Source: Desulfomonile tiedjei
GTDB taxonomy: Bacteria; Desulfobacterota; Desulfomonilia; Desulfomonilales; Desulfomonilaceae
Assembly: GCA_016218715.1 (NCBI GenBank)
Contig: JACRDG010000054.1
Span: 77,940-134,195 of the forward strand
DNA: 56,256 nucleotides
Direction of reading: 5' to 3'
The first letter of the stretch is position 1. Each line of letters starts with the position of its first letter. The notes below the pieces were generated by a model. The model saw nothing but the letters and a program-made list of their open reading frames with translations. It was not told where the DNA came from and made no database searches. Below, in pieces: positions 47,128 to 56,256 of the stretch. Both the position numbers and the translations under genes were made by a program.

Positions 47128-47592
47128 TCAACTCTCCAGGAAATGATCCAGATCGTCTCTCTCTTCCCGGTCAGCACCTTCTTCATCTTCGGGCCCTTCC
47201 CCCGCGGTGGCGGCCGGGCCCTTGGTCGGAGCTTCCGTGGTTTCCTCGAAGGTACGGTAATCGCGATCGGAAAAGTAATGCGAAGATCCGGTTACAACGG
47301 GTTGGTAGTCGTACTTATCGTAGTATTGGTCACGGTCCGGGTAGCTCAGTGGAGCATCGGTATCGGCATCGAGATCATCTTCTTCCGTGTCGTCATCCTC
47401 ATCGCTGGCATCACGCTGATCCCGGTAGTAGCACTCGGGACAGACGGGCCCTTCGGGACCAACGACACGATGCGCTGCACATACCGGCCGAGCGCAGAGA
47501 GAACACGTATCGACCGCGAGTTCGCCGCAATCCTCCAGAAAGAGAAGCCCTTTCTTGGAATGGCAGATTCCGCCCTGTGTAGGATCTCGCAT
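47128..47592 (-). CDS. Zinc-ribbon-like acidic protein, unknown
   Basis: A 154-residue protein with a Cys/His-rich N-terminal part (CHSKKG, CGELAVDTCSLCARPVCAAH, CPEC) that resembles a treble-clef/zinc-ribbon, and a long acidic, disordered C-terminus (ASDEDDDTEEDDLDAD). ATG 47592 is used (GGAG upstream); an in-frame TTG at 47601 overlaps the upstream stop. Probably cotranscribed with 47598-48479. No function recognised. Confidence 0.65.
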   Translation of the reverse strand: MRDPTQGGICHSKKGLLFLEDCGELAVDTCSLCARPVCAAHRVVGPEGPVCPECYYRDQRDASDEDDDTEEDDLDADTDAPLSYPDRDQYYDKYDYQPVVTGSSHYFSDRDYRTFEETTEAPTKGPAATAGEGPEDEEGADREERDDLDHFLES

Positions 47593-47597
47593 GACGA

Positions 47598-48479
47598 TCA
47601 ACTCCGCCTGCTCGGTTTGAGCAACGAGCCGAGGACAAAGAACATGCCGACCAACTCTTCCGGGCTAACGCTCGCCTCGGGCAATTGCCGGTCCTTGAAC
47701 TTAAACTTGCGGGTGAGCCTGCAGATCTCGCCCCGCGGCTTCTGCATCAGCCTCAGGTTCTCCTGCCCGGACCGTCGGGCCACCCGGTCGCGGTCGAAAC
47801 AGAGCCGTTCGGGATCAGGGATCAAACCTACCGTAACCTTGACGAGTTTTTTCCATTTGGTCTTGGCCTTAGTTTTGCCGCGTAGGTTCGTCCAGGTCCG
47901 TTGCTGTACGGTATACCTATTCTCGATGCCGAGCAGCATCCTGCTTCCGTTGGACAGAGGCGCTTGCATGTGGCACCAGGGATCTGAATAGACTTTTTCC
48001 ACGATTTTCTTGCATCGCCCCGGTGGCAACTGTTTCTCTGCGATAAGCTTCTGTTTTGTCGGACCCGACACGTCCACCAGCATCGAGATCCGGCCTTTCG
48101 CGGGGATGTCTTCTGCCATGATTCTCAGGAATTTCAACAGAACGTTTCGGAAGTCATTGCTGACGTCCGTGGAACGCAGCCTCCACCAGCGGACCAGATA
48201 GAACCCCGCCATGCCCGCGCTCACCACCGACAACACCGCAACATAGATGAAAAACGTCGCTGCAACAGCAAACACCGCGGCGAGAAACAGAAAACCGAAG
48301 ATCTTCCGGCGCGCGGGACCCACCAACGGCTCGGACGTCCGATCGATCGCTGCGACCTCGGCGAGGAGCGCCCGCCACTCGTTTAAAGGGCGACGTCCGT
48401 AAATCCTTTTGAGCTGCAGGATGGATCGAGCTGCTGGCGATGGGGCCCTCGGTTTGATCGCCTGATTTGTTCGGGGCAT
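47598..48479 (-). CDS. Two-TM membrane protein, unknown
   Basis: A 293-residue protein with a basic N-terminus, two adjacent hydrophobic helices (about residues 61-97) and a C-terminal cytosolic domain of about 190 residues rich in Lys/Arg (GKTKAKTKWKKLVKVTVGL). No family recognised. It lies between a glycosyltransferase upstream and the zinc-ribbon gene downstream and overlaps or abuts the latter. Confidence 0.68.
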   Translation of the reverse strand: MPRTNQAIKPRAPSPAARSILQLKRIYGRRPLNEWRALLAEVAAIDRTSEPLVGPARRKIFGFLFLAAVFAVAATFFIYVAVLSVVSAGMAGFYLVRWWRLRSTDVSNDFRNVLLKFLRIMAEDIPAKGRISMLVDVSGPTKQKLIAEKQLPPGRCKKIVEKVYSDPWCHMQAPLSNGSRMLLGIENRYTVQQRTWTNLRGKTKAKTKWKKLVKVTVGLIPDPERLCFDRDRVARRSGQENLRLMQKPRGEICRLTRKFKFKDRQLPEASVSPEELVGMFFVLGSLLKPSRRS

Positions 48480-48500
48480 CTTCCCTCCCCTGGTGAAGGG

Positions 48501-49775
48501 TCAGTCCGCAGCGTCGATATGACTGGCTGCCCGTTGCTGCATCGCGACAGTGCGGGCCAATTGAAACGCGTGTTTCAATCTCTCAAACATCACCTTGCGT
48601 GTAAAGCGCTTTTCCGCGGTTCTCCGCGCCGCGGTGCCCATCTGGCTCGTGAAGCACGGATTCTCAAGGGCGCGCCGGATGGCCAGTGCCCACGCCCGAG
48701 CGTCGTCGGGTCTGACGAGCCAACCGGTGATGCCATGATCGACGAGAGGACGGGTGACCCGGAGGTTGGACGCGAGCACCGGTGTGCCGGCAGCCATGGA
48801 TTCGACTATTTTCAGCGGGCAGCATCCCTGGACTGTGTTGCGAAAGGTTTCCGTGAGTGGGGCCACCGTGAACTCCAGCCTGGCTATGACCGCCGCGAGA
48901 CGCTCCGGCGAAAGGGGAGCCTGGACACACACCCGATCGGTCAGGCCGTAGGTGCGGACAGACTTTCTGAGGCTCGGCAAGGCCCGCCTCTGTCCACTGT
49001 GAATGATGAGGAGCCTGACCTCGGGCCACGCTGGAGCCACCATGCTCCAGGCCTGCAGGAGGATTTCGATTCCCTGCCAAGGATGTAGGCTGCCGAAATA
49101 ACCGAACCAGCGCCCTTCGGACAAGCTTTCGAGCGGGCATTCGTCACCCGAGGCCTGAAAGAAGGCAGCGGAAGCCGAATTGGCAACCACCCGGATCTTT
49201 TCGGCACCGATCCCCAGATCACGCAACGCCATGCTTGTGACATCCGATACTGTGACGATCGTGTCGCACGTTCTGAGGCAGTATCGCTCCAGGTCTCCAA
49301 GTTTGGCCATCAAGGCGGGGTTTTCTTTGAGCGCGGGATGGGTGTACGACAGTTCCCAGCTTGGAAGCCCGTTGACCTCGAACACCGTGGCGACACGGCC
49401 GCTTATGCCGACGGCCGGCCTCCCGCCCCAAGGGTCACGGAATACACACAACTCAGGGGTCGCGGAGAGCCCCGACAACGTGCGGTGCACGAATTCGCCG
49501 AACTCCTCGGCTCGCCGCAGCAGGTTGGGAAGATGAACTTTGTGTCGCAGGACGAGAACGCTCCCCTCGATCTGGAGCGACGGCATGTCTGCATAACCGA
49601 GGCAAAGGAGCAGGACGGGCGCGTGGTGTTCAGCCAGGGCCGTCACCATCGCGGCAATATGGCTACTCGCGCCTTTGGGGCGAGGAAACACCTCAAAGGC
49701 AATGTACACGGAGCGCGGCGCGACCGGCAGCCGGAGAATGCGTGACGGACTTTTCGGTGGGTCGGGCCTCGGCAT
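48501..49775 (-). CDS. Family 4-type glycosyltransferase
   Basis: A 424-residue GT-B glycosyltransferase: N-terminal ARSVYIAFEVFPRPKGASSHIAAMV-like segment, C-terminal GYFGSLHPWQGIEILLQAW and LKIVESMAAGTPVLASNL motifs of the GT4 superfamily. It heads the minus-strand glycan island. Donor and acceptor unknown. Confidence 0.88.
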   Translation of the reverse strand: MPRPDPPKSPSRILRLPVAPRSVYIAFEVFPRPKGASSHIAAMVTALAEHHAPVLLLCLGYADMPSLQIEGSVLVLRHKVHLPNLLRRAEEFGEFVHRTLSGLSATPELCVFRDPWGGRPAVGISGRVATVFEVNGLPSWELSYTHPALKENPALMAKLGDLERYCLRTCDTIVTVSDVTSMALRDLGIGAEKIRVVANSASAAFFQASGDECPLESLSEGRWFGYFGSLHPWQGIEILLQAWSMVAPAWPEVRLLIIHSGQRRALPSLRKSVRTYGLTDRVCVQAPLSPERLAAVIARLEFTVAPLTETFRNTVQGCCPLKIVESMAAGTPVLASNLRVTRPLVDHGITGWLVRPDDARAWALAIRRALENPCFTSQMGTAARRTAEKRFTRKVMFERLKHAFQLARTVAMQQRAASHIDAAD

Positions 49776-49901
49776 AGCCTATCGCTCGCGGAAAGCATTC
49801 ACCGCGCGTCGCACCACTCGCACAGAGGCCCGCGGTACCAGGGGCATGTGGGGCAGGCCACGTGTGCCCCGCCTCGCTGGGAGACTCTTGTGTTCGGAAA
49901 C

Positions 49902-50390
49902 TCAGCCGTTCTCCGGCCTCTTAGTCTCCTGCATTTGCTTCCGAATCTGGTCCCTATGGTCGCCCCCTGCGTTTCTTAGCTTGAGAAATGCTGCTAGCAG
50001 GTCCGGGTTATTCGTTTGGACAACCTCCCAGTATTCCCGCTCCAGGGTTGTGCTCTCGAACTCGTAGGCAAAAAGGAGGGCGTTCTTTTCTGTCAGACTA
50101 CCGGCATTGAGTTTTGCCAGGCTTGCGTAAATCCGTCCGACAGCAGCCTGGATCGCCGTGAGCGGTGACATTTTGCCTATGCTGAACGCATCAGGCTTTT
50201 TGCTCAGAGCTTGGGCCATCCCGATGAGCAAAGCCGCGTGGGCAGATTCTTCCTTTCCCAACCCCAGCCAAAATTTTTGGTTTTCCGGGAAGCGCGCGGC
50301 ACAGGCCGAGTAAAACTTCTCGATCGCGTGCTCGGCCTCTATCATGAGGTTCAGTGCCTCACGAACTTCATTCACGGTCGTATCGTACAT
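49902..50390 (-). CDS. Ferritin-like (rubrerythrin-type) domain protein
   Basis: A 162-residue four-helix protein with carboxylate/His positions of a ferritin-like di-iron site: EAEHAIEKFY, KEESAHAALL and FEFEST-like YEFESTTLEREYW. Such proteins reduce peroxide or store metal, but the full set of ligands is not certain here and no rubredoxin domain is present. ATG 50390 follows GGAGG. Confidence 0.72.
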   Translation of the reverse strand: MYDTTVNEVREALNLMIEAEHAIEKFYSACAARFPENQKFWLGLGKEESAHAALLIGMAQALSKKPDAFSIGKMSPLTAIQAAVGRIYASLAKLNAGSLTEKNALLFAYEFESTTLEREYWEVVQTNNPDLLAAFLKLRNAGGDHRDQIRKQMQETKRPENG

Positions 50391-50596
50391 ATTTCTGCGT
50401 CCTCCGTATCCTGCTCGGCTTCCAATATCCTGGGGGAGACGCACTCGACTATCATGTATTGTAGCAAGAACACCGAACCATGGCAATGTCTACCCATGGG
50501 TCAAAGGCGGGGTCGGCCCGGATGTCTTGCAGCGACGCATCTTTTTGTCTGGCAAGTTCGAGTGGCAGAGATTACCTTTAATTCAAGGAGACCACG

Positions 50597-52015
50597 ATGA
50601 ATCTGCTGACACGCGCCCTGTCCATGGCGAGGCGAACCACGTTGCATGAGGCTGCCGCTTCGGGGCGGCTGCCTGAGGTGGTACGTCTCCTCGAAAGGGG
50701 AGCGGATGTCAACAGTGAGGTCGACGGCAATATAACCCCCTTGATGGCCGCCTCGGTCAACGGATTCCCGGAGATCGTACGAGAGCTCCTGGCTCACGGC
50801 GCATATGTGAACGCCCGGAGCAGCCTGGAGGTGACGTCACTGATGCTGGCGGCTGCCAATGGACATCTTGAGACCACGAGGATCCTCCTCGCGCACCGCG
50901 CGTATGTGAATGGGGCCGACCATGAGGGGTTGACCGCCTTTATCATGGCCTGCGCCCGCGGCCATGCGGAGGTGGCAAGGGTCCTGATGGTGGCAGGCGC
51001 AGACGTCAATTGGGCCGCATCCGACGGCAGCACCGCATTAACGACAGCGGCGAGGAAAGGCCATTTCGAGGTGGTGAGGCTCCTCCTGGAAAACGGAGTG
51101 GATGCGAACCAGATTGGTGAATCGGGAGAGACTCCGCTGATCACTGCCGTTGCCAAGGGTGATCTCGCATTCGCGGACCTCCTTCTTGCCAACGGGGCTG
51201 AACCCGACGCCCGCGACAAGGACGGGAATACGGCGCTGCTCAAAGCAGCCAGTATTGGCGCACTGGAAGCGGCCGAAGTACTCCTCCGGCGAGGAGCGGA
51301 CATCGAAGCGAAGAACTTCCGCGGTTGTACGCCTCTCATGGCCGCTGCCACGCTCGGGAAGACTGATTTCATGCGCGTACTGCTGGACCGCGGAGCGGAC
51401 GTTGACGCGGCCAGCAGCGACGGAGTCACCCCGCTGATGCTGGCGTCTGCAAGGGGCCGTGCGGAATCGGCCAGGTTGCTCCTCGACAAGGGCGCAGACC
51501 CGAACCGGGTGTGCCGGGACGGCGGGACGGCTTTGGTGGCCGCAGCTTCGGGGGCACATGGACCGGTGGTGCGGTTGTTGCTGCAAGCCAATGGCCTCTC
51601 TGGTAGGGAAGTCACGAATCCGAATCTGAACCCGGCACTCGTCATGGCCGCGGTGGAAGGCCACTCGGACATTGTCAGGCTCCTCCTCGATGGAGGTGCC
51701 GATCCCGATTTCATTTGCGATGACGGGAGCTCTCCGCTCCTCTTGGCTGCTTTCAAAGGACACCTCGACGTGGTTCGGCTGCTCTTGGGCAGAGGCGCAA
51801 GCGTCACGGGGCGCGGCAACCGGGCCAGCATGGCCCTGGCGATGGCCGCGGCAGGCGGCCATGCCAACGTGGTGGAGCTGCTCCTCGGGCCGCGCGGCGC
51901 GGTCCGCGTGAAAGAATCGGATGTCCAAGCTGCATTGATACTGGCAGTCCGCGGGCGTCACTGGGATGTGGTCAAGCGCCTGGTTGATTGGAAGCCGGCC
52001 GCACCCGTTCATTAA
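50597..52015 (+). CDS. Ankyrin-repeat protein
   Basis: A 472-residue protein made almost entirely of about 13 ankyrin repeats of 33 residues (for example DGNITPLMAASVNGFPEIVRE), starting at about residue 18. No signal peptide or membrane segment is visible, so it is probably cytosolic. Ankyrin arrays mediate protein-protein contacts; the partner is unknown. The ATG follows AAGGAG. The flanking genes (ferritin-like, PstS-like) give no functional hint. Confidence 0.95.
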   Translation: MNLLTRALSMARRTTLHEAAASGRLPEVVRLLERGADVNSEVDGNITPLMAASVNGFPEIVRELLAHGAYVNARSSLEVTSLMLAAANGHLETTRILLAHRAYVNGADHEGLTAFIMACARGHAEVARVLMVAGADVNWAASDGSTALTTAARKGHFEVVRLLLENGVDANQIGESGETPLITAVAKGDLAFADLLLANGAEPDARDKDGNTALLKAASIGALEAAEVLLRRGADIEAKNFRGCTPLMAAATLGKTDFMRVLLDRGADVDAASSDGVTPLMLASARGRAESARLLLDKGADPNRVCRDGGTALVAAASGAHGPVVRLLLQANGLSGREVTNPNLNPALVMAAVEGHSDIVRLLLDGGADPDFICDDGSSPLLLAAFKGHLDVVRLLLGRGASVTGRGNRASMALAMAAAGGHANVVELLLGPRGAVRVKESDVQAALILAVRGRHWDVVKRLVDWKPAAPVH

Positions 52016-52819
52016 TGACGAAACTGCGTACACCTTTGCATGGATTCGGAGTCGAATTGGGAGACGCAGACCTGCTGCCCAAGTTCGGGGGTTCGGACGC
52101 AGAGGCAGAACCCCGCGCGGTTGCCGAGTTCTCCAGCTCTTTGTCATCGTATTTGCACCATCTAATACTAGGGGATGGCGAGTGCCGGAATTTCGGTATT
52201 CTTCCGTCCTGAATCTTTACAGTTTGTCAAGAAATCTTACATTTGCCTCGCCCTCCGTGGCCCTCATGCCAACGCGCCATTAAACAAGTAGTATCGCCGA
52301 TAGGCGTTGCTGGGAGGTCTTCGGAGCGCAGGCAGGCTGCGCCGTCCGTAGCGAAGGAGACCTCCCAGGAAGAACTTTCAACAGGCTTCTCGAATATTAC
52401 CTTTTCAAAAGCGCGTTGGTACCAAAACAAAGAACTGGGCCGGCACTCGGAATCTTCATCTCAGTCACCTGCGGCACGACAGTTGCAAGCTGACAAAATG
52501 ATGGCGACTGCGCCGCGGCTTCCGTAGCAGCCAGCCGCCAAGAATAAGGCACGATTGGATTGTCGACGACCTGGGAGACTCTCGAACCACGGTTGATACC
52601 GGTTGCCAATAATAACGTCTCCAATTCAGCGCGGGCAGAAGCTGCAAAATCCCCCCTTCCTACTTTCATGCAAGGTGGGTTGGGGCGATTTTCATTCGGA
52701 AAGAGCTTTTGGCAACCACGATAGCCGCTCGGGATTGTCTGAAGTGAGGGAGTCTTTCAGGCCGCCGCGAACAACAAGCCAAAGAATTGGTCACCTGCTG
52801 TTTAGGCGAGGAGGGCGTC
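52016..52819. other. Long intergenic region with a hairpin
   Basis: About 800 bp without a convincing gene; several 60-110-codon frames on both strands lack ribosome binding sites and family resemblance. It contains an 11-bp inverted repeat (CTGGGAGGTCT at 52310-52320 with 52358-52368) around a GC-rich loop that could be part of a small RNA or a decayed element. Confidence 0.5.
52310..52368. repeat. Inverted repeat, possible structured RNA
   Basis: Eleven perfect base pairs flank a 37-base loop that itself has GAGCGCAGG/GGCTGCGCC-type pairing. No T run follows on either strand. Confidence 0.4.
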
Positions 52820-53656
52820 ATGAAGCGGATTCTACTGTCGGTGTTCGGGGCATTCCTTGTTGGGTTCTGCATGATGATCAGTGTGCAACGTTCCGACGCG
52901 AGCACTGTCATTCGAGTGAAAGGGACTGATGAGATGGCCGGGCGCGTTGATGCTCAGGCGAAAGCGTTCCTCAAAGACCATCCCGGTTTCACGGTGATGG
53001 TGAGCGGCGGGTCGACCGCAATGGGTTTGCCCGATCTTGTCGACGGCAACTGCGAAGTCGTGATGGCAGGCCATGAACTCACCGGTGAGGATGAGAAAAG
53101 AGCCGCAGCTAAAGGGGTTAACCTTGTTAGGCGCTTAGTGGGATACGGCGCCATTCCGATCTTGATTCATCCGGACAACCCGGTAAATGAGCTGACCGTG
53201 GAGCAAGTAAAGAAGCTGATGAAGGGCGAGTATACGTCCTGGAACCAAGTTGGCGGTCCCGATGTCCCCGTACTGATTGTGGCTCTGGAGGGAGTTTCCT
53301 CCACCCTAATGTTCCTGACACAGGACTTCCTCCAGGTGCCGAGCCTCAAGTCTCAGGTAGTCCGTGTCCTGTCCTACAGGAGTATCATCCAGAAAGTATC
53401 TGACAATAAGGGGGCTCTGGGATACAGCCGATTGCGAGATCTGGAAGGCAGAGAAGGGCCGGAAGGGGTAAAGGTCTTGAAAATCAAGAAAGATCCTGAC
53501 AGCCCCGGAGTTGCTCCATCGAGACGTACCATCGCCGATGAAAGTTATCCGATCAGGAGACCCTTCTCGCTCTGGCTAGGCACCAATGCCAGCCCGGATG
53601 TGAAAACATTCGTGGATTTCGTCGTCGCAAAGGGGTGGGGCGCCCAACTGAAGTAG
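52820..53656 (+). CDS. PstS-like periplasmic substrate-binding protein
   Basis: A 278-residue exported protein with a signal peptide (residues 1-28) and the phosphate-binding-type signature IRVKGTDEMAGRVDAQ, VSGGSTAMGLPDLVDG and LTVEQVKKLMKGEYTSWNQVGG. It resembles PstS-like proteins but ligand identity is not certain. No pst transporter genes follow. ATG 52820 has GAGGAGGG upstream. Confidence 0.88.
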   Translation: MKRILLSVFGAFLVGFCMMISVQRSDASTVIRVKGTDEMAGRVDAQAKAFLKDHPGFTVMVSGGSTAMGLPDLVDGNCEVVMAGHELTGEDEKRAAAKGVNLVRRLVGYGAIPILIHPDNPVNELTVEQVKKLMKGEYTSWNQVGGPDVPVLIVALEGVSSTLMFLTQDFLQVPSLKSQVVRVLSYRSIIQKVSDNKGALGYSRLRDLEGREGPEGVKVLKIKKDPDSPGVAPSRRTIADESYPIRRPFSLWLGTNASPDVKTFVDFVVAKGWGAQLK

Positions 53657-53797
53657 GGCAGTGGCCAGAAGTCCTGTGTCTGTTATCGCTCACCGGGCTC
53701 TGAGGGCTCCCGTCGCCAGTTCGAGGGGCTCCCTTTCTCCCGGTGCACGGTCACCACTGATCTGCTATTTGGCCTTCGCCTCGTGGGACCACATTTG

Positions 53798-53832
53798 GGG
53801 GGCCACTGCCGGGCAAGCCGGCAGTGGCCCCC
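53798..53832. repeat. Palindromic repeat between convergent genes
   Basis: Fifteen-base arms GGGGGCCACTGCCGG and complement with a GCAAG loop, homologous to the palindrome in the glycosyltransferase gene at 43931-44000. Located between convergent genes, where it may serve as terminator. Confidence 0.75.
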
Positions 53833-53852
53833 GTTGCAAGGAGATCATTGAA

Positions 53853-55517
53853 TTAGTTGCCCGCGGCGAGGTCCTTCTTGATGACCTTCTTGTCGATTTT
53901 CCCGACGCTCGTCTTGGGGATCTGGTCCACCACGAGAATGGTGTCGGGGACCGCCCATTTGGAAATCGTGCCGTCATCGACGAATCGGCCGAGGAACGAT
54001 CGCACGGAGTCCGCGGAAATATCTCCGTCCGCTCCGGCCTTAGGGACCACCATGGCAAGCGGTCTTTCGCCCCACTTGTCGTCCGGAACGCCTACCACGG
54101 CCACCTCGGAAACCGCCGGGTGCTGACTGATCAGACTCTCCAGCAGGAGCGACGAGATCCACTCACCGCCGGTCTTGATAACATCCTTCAACCGGTCGGT
54201 GATCCGAACGTAGCCGTCTGGTCGCAGGCAGGCAATGTCACCCGTGTGGAGCCATCCGCCAGCCCACAGGTCCTCGGATTTGTCGGGAGTCTTGAAGTAT
54301 CCCTGAGTGAGCCAGGGGGACCGCACCACGATCTCGCCCGGAGTCTTGTTGTCCGGCGGCACCGGTTTGCCGGTTACCACATCCACGACCTGCAGGTTCA
54401 CAAGCGGGATCGGGAGGCCGGTCAGCGTGTTGATGTCGAGCTGGCGCTCCATGTCCCACTCCAGCATGTGCGGCTTCAGATTCGCCAGCGTGAGGATCGG
54501 ACAGGTTTCGGACATGCCGTAACCCGCAAAGATCTCGATGCCTCGCTCCATGGCCGCTTTGGCCAGACCTCGCGCCAAAGCGGACCCACCGATGATCACC
54601 TTCCAGCCGCTGAGATCGACGTCCTTCGCAGCGGGGCTGGTCAGGATCATGTGCAGGATCGTGGGAACGCAGTGGGAAAAGGTGACCTTTTCCTTCACCA
54701 GTAGCTTCAGGAGCATGGTAGGCTCGTACCGCCCCGGGTACACCTGTTTCGCGCCGAGCAGCGTGGCTACGAACGGCACTCCCCACGCGTGCACGTGGAA
54801 CATAGGTGTGATGGGCATGTACACGTCCGAAGACTGGAAACGGCCCGGGCCCACGTAGCTCCCGATCCCCATCGCTCCGCCCAGTGTATGCAACACTAGT
54901 TGGCGGTGGCTGTAGAACACTCCTTTGGGATCTCCGGTGGTGCCTGTGGTGTAGAAGGTCGTGGCCTGCGTGTTCTCGTCGAGTTCGGGAAAATCGAACG
55001 AGTCGCTCGCCTGTGCGAGCAGGTCCTCGTATTCCCCAGCAAGGGGGAGCGTTGTGGACGGTTTTTCACCGCGGTCGCTGAGCACGATGTATTTCTTAAC
55101 CGTGTCGAGCCGGCCAGAAAGGCTCTCCAACACCGGTAGAAAATCCTCGTGAACCAGGACCACGTCGTCCTCCGCGTGATTCATGGTAAAGAGCATCTGA
55201 TCCGGGGACAGACGGATGTTCACTGTGTGAAGGATCGCCCCCATCATGGGGATCGCAAAGAAACATTCGAGGTACCGATGAGAATCCCAGTCGAGCACAG
55301 CCACGGTATCACCCGGTCCGACCCCCTGGGCCTGGAGCGCGGAAGCGAGCCGATTGATCCGGTTTGAGAGGTCGCGGTACGTATACCGGAGTTGGTCCCG
55401 ATAGACTATCTCCTGATCGGGAGCGTATGCCATGGGAGTGTGAAGCAGTTGCTTGACGATCAGCGGGTACGTGTACGCCGACGGACTTACCTCGATAATG
55501 CGAGGTGATTTGGCCAT
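53853..55517 (-). CDS. Acyl-CoA synthetase (AMP-forming), long/medium-chain type
   Basis: A 554-residue ANL-family ligase. Motifs are TTGTTGDPKGVFYSH (P-loop), GYGMSETCP, GWLHTGD, ITDRLKDVIKTGGEWIS and the C-terminal KTSVGKIDKK with the catalytic Lys. It activates a carboxylic acid with ATP and couples it to CoA; the overall likeness is to long-chain fatty-acid-CoA ligases. ATG 55517 is chosen for its GGAGGGAG upstream. No beta-oxidation genes are adjacent. Confidence 0.93.
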   Translation of the reverse strand: MAKSPRIIEVSPSAYTYPLIVKQLLHTPMAYAPDQEIVYRDQLRYTYRDLSNRINRLASALQAQGVGPGDTVAVLDWDSHRYLECFFAIPMMGAILHTVNIRLSPDQMLFTMNHAEDDVVLVHEDFLPVLESLSGRLDTVKKYIVLSDRGEKPSTTLPLAGEYEDLLAQASDSFDFPELDENTQATTFYTTGTTGDPKGVFYSHRQLVLHTLGGAMGIGSYVGPGRFQSSDVYMPITPMFHVHAWGVPFVATLLGAKQVYPGRYEPTMLLKLLVKEKVTFSHCVPTILHMILTSPAAKDVDLSGWKVIIGGSALARGLAKAAMERGIEIFAGYGMSETCPILTLANLKPHMLEWDMERQLDINTLTGLPIPLVNLQVVDVVTGKPVPPDNKTPGEIVVRSPWLTQGYFKTPDKSEDLWAGGWLHTGDIACLRPDGYVRITDRLKDVIKTGGEWISSLLLESLISQHPAVSEVAVVGVPDDKWGERPLAMVVPKAGADGDISADSVRSFLGRFVDDGTISKWAVPDTILVVDQIPKTSVGKIDKKVIKKDLAAGN

Positions 55518-56113
55518 TCCTTTTCTCCCTCCGAATTCGCAATCGGGATAGGCCCACAAATTCCCCACGGGGCCCGATTTTTCTCATCGAGGGCGCACGT
55601 GGGCTGTTCTCGGCCACCTGGGTCGCCCTCGGCGCACCAATATACTCCCGGATTATTCGGCGGTAAACAAACAAAAAGATGTTCTTCCGGTCAACCACCT
55701 GATATGGTGACGGAAATAGACAAGCATCGAGAGTAATCGGCTGGTCGGGGGTGGTATATCCATGTGGCTTCAGCCTTCCCCTTGGCCCGGTACCACCGAG
55801 CCGTGTTTGGATGACAAGTGCGGCGGAAAGAACGGTTGACGGAGTGACGGAGGGTGAGGTACGCTCAGAGACAGGATAAAAAGAGCTTTTTCATCAACAT
55901 GAGGAAGGTTTTGCCTCTTTCAAGTCGCGTGGGAGATCCTCCCGGGGCTTCCTCTGTCGCAGGTGGACACTGCCGAGGCCCGATTCCGGGGAAAACACTT
56001 CAGAATGGTCGAAACCGTGGCATAATTCGGGGTTAATTAGACAGGTGGGCACCGAAGCACCATATTCATAGGAGCACGGTGCATAAGTTCAGACAACGAA
56101 AGGAGGAAACTTT
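55518..56113. other. Intergenic region upstream of katG
   Basis: About 595 bp between the divergent acyl-CoA synthetase and katG. No gene is convincing (a 60-codon frame at 55854-56036 lacks support). No PerR or OxyR box could be defined by eye. Confidence 0.45.
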
Positions 56114-56256
56114 ATGAATGAAGATAGCAAGTGCCCGGTGACAGGCGGAGCAAACAATCAACCGACCGGCAGAGGTACGTCGAACCGGGACTGGTGGCCG
56201 AACCAGTTGAACCTCAAGATTCTTCATCAGAACTCTCACATGAGCAATCCGATGGG
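56114..56256 (+). CDS. katG: Catalase-peroxidase, N-terminal part (runs off the window)
   Basis: The first 47 codons of KatG, a heme enzyme that destroys hydrogen peroxide. Signature: [12 protein letters not shown], then [18 protein letters not shown], the family's N-terminal motif. AAAGGAGG lies upstream of the ATG at 56114. The rest of the gene is outside the window. Confidence 0.93.
   Translation, partial: MNEDSKCPVTGGANNQPTGRGTSNRDWWPNQLNLKILHQNSHMSNPM

Noticed and set aside
45894-47582. 562-codon plus-strand frame
   Set aside because: It is antisense to the GT4 gene and shows no domain.
51038-52147. 369-codon minus-strand frame opposite the ankyrin gene
   Set aside because: Long antisense frames are expected opposite GC-rich repeats; no family resemblance.
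55854-56036. 60-codon plus-strand frame upstream of katG
   Set aside because: No ribosome binding site or family; likely chance.

Overview
The window looks like a chromosomal piece of a high-GC, Gram-negative anaerobe, most likely a deltaproteobacterium (Desulfobacterota), with a Desulfomonile/Syntrophobacter-like lifestyle as my best guess. The signs are a DsrE2-TusA-HdrE/HdrD-like sulfur/electron-transfer operon, an apparent selenoprotein, PAS-type sensor kinases, a LivK-type binding protein and many TMTC/ArnT-like membrane proteins. This is inferred from gene content only.

Layout. 1-5.3 kb: a GT39/ArnT-like membrane protein, a small twin-CX3C protein and a PAS histidine kinase. 5.3-8.9 kb: the de novo NAD operon nadA-nadC-nadB (minus strand). 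9.6-11.9 kb: three translationally coupled genes (cysteine hydrolase, TrxR-like flavoprotein, RlmN-like radical SAM). 12.0-14.1 kb: the most notable system, a radical SAM/SPASM maturase (CbpB-like) preceded by a 29-residue precursor peptide (CbpA-like) missing from routine ORF lists, all under a cobalamin riboswitch with an intrinsic terminator. 14.2-17.2 kb: cupin, orphan LivK-like protein, DUF1269-like protein, RRM RNA-binding protein. 17.6-22.4 kb: a TMTC-like TPR membrane protein next to a secreted FecR-domain protein with huge Thr-Gly/Thr-Pro repeats. 22.6-31 kb: DUF362 protein, then an island of SDR, FMN reductase, MDR, isochorismatase-like hydrolase, amidohydrolase, intradiol dioxygenase, lipocalin-like protein and a dead MDR fragment. 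31.1-32.8 kb: an ion-channel protein and a small secreted protein.

33.0-36.3 kb: an arsenic operon arsR-arsF-like-arsG-like-arsM (minus), divergent from a C_GCAxxG_C_C family gene whose first conserved Cys codon is an in-frame TGA, apparently selenocysteine. 37.4-40.3 kb: the dsrE2-tusA-hdrE-hdrD-like operon with a clear sigma-70 promoter. 40.9-42.6 kb: a receiver/PAS/kinase protein lacking the phosphoacceptor His. 42.7-49.8 kb: minus-strand island of two tandem 72-aa membrane proteins, three glycosyltransferases, a radical SAM/SPASM protein and two unknowns. 49.9-56.3 kb: ferritin-like protein, ankyrin protein, PstS-like protein, acyl-CoA synthetase and the 5' end of katG.

An overlooked theme is a family of short elements (five copies, about 65-190 bp) with terminal inverted repeats. 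Read inward, their ends encode the tail K-S-Q-S-K-E followed by a stop, and they supply the C-termini of several genes (nadB, the TPR protein, a membrane protein and, in another frame, a radical SAM protein). A second palindromic family has inserted in frame inside a glycosyltransferase gene.
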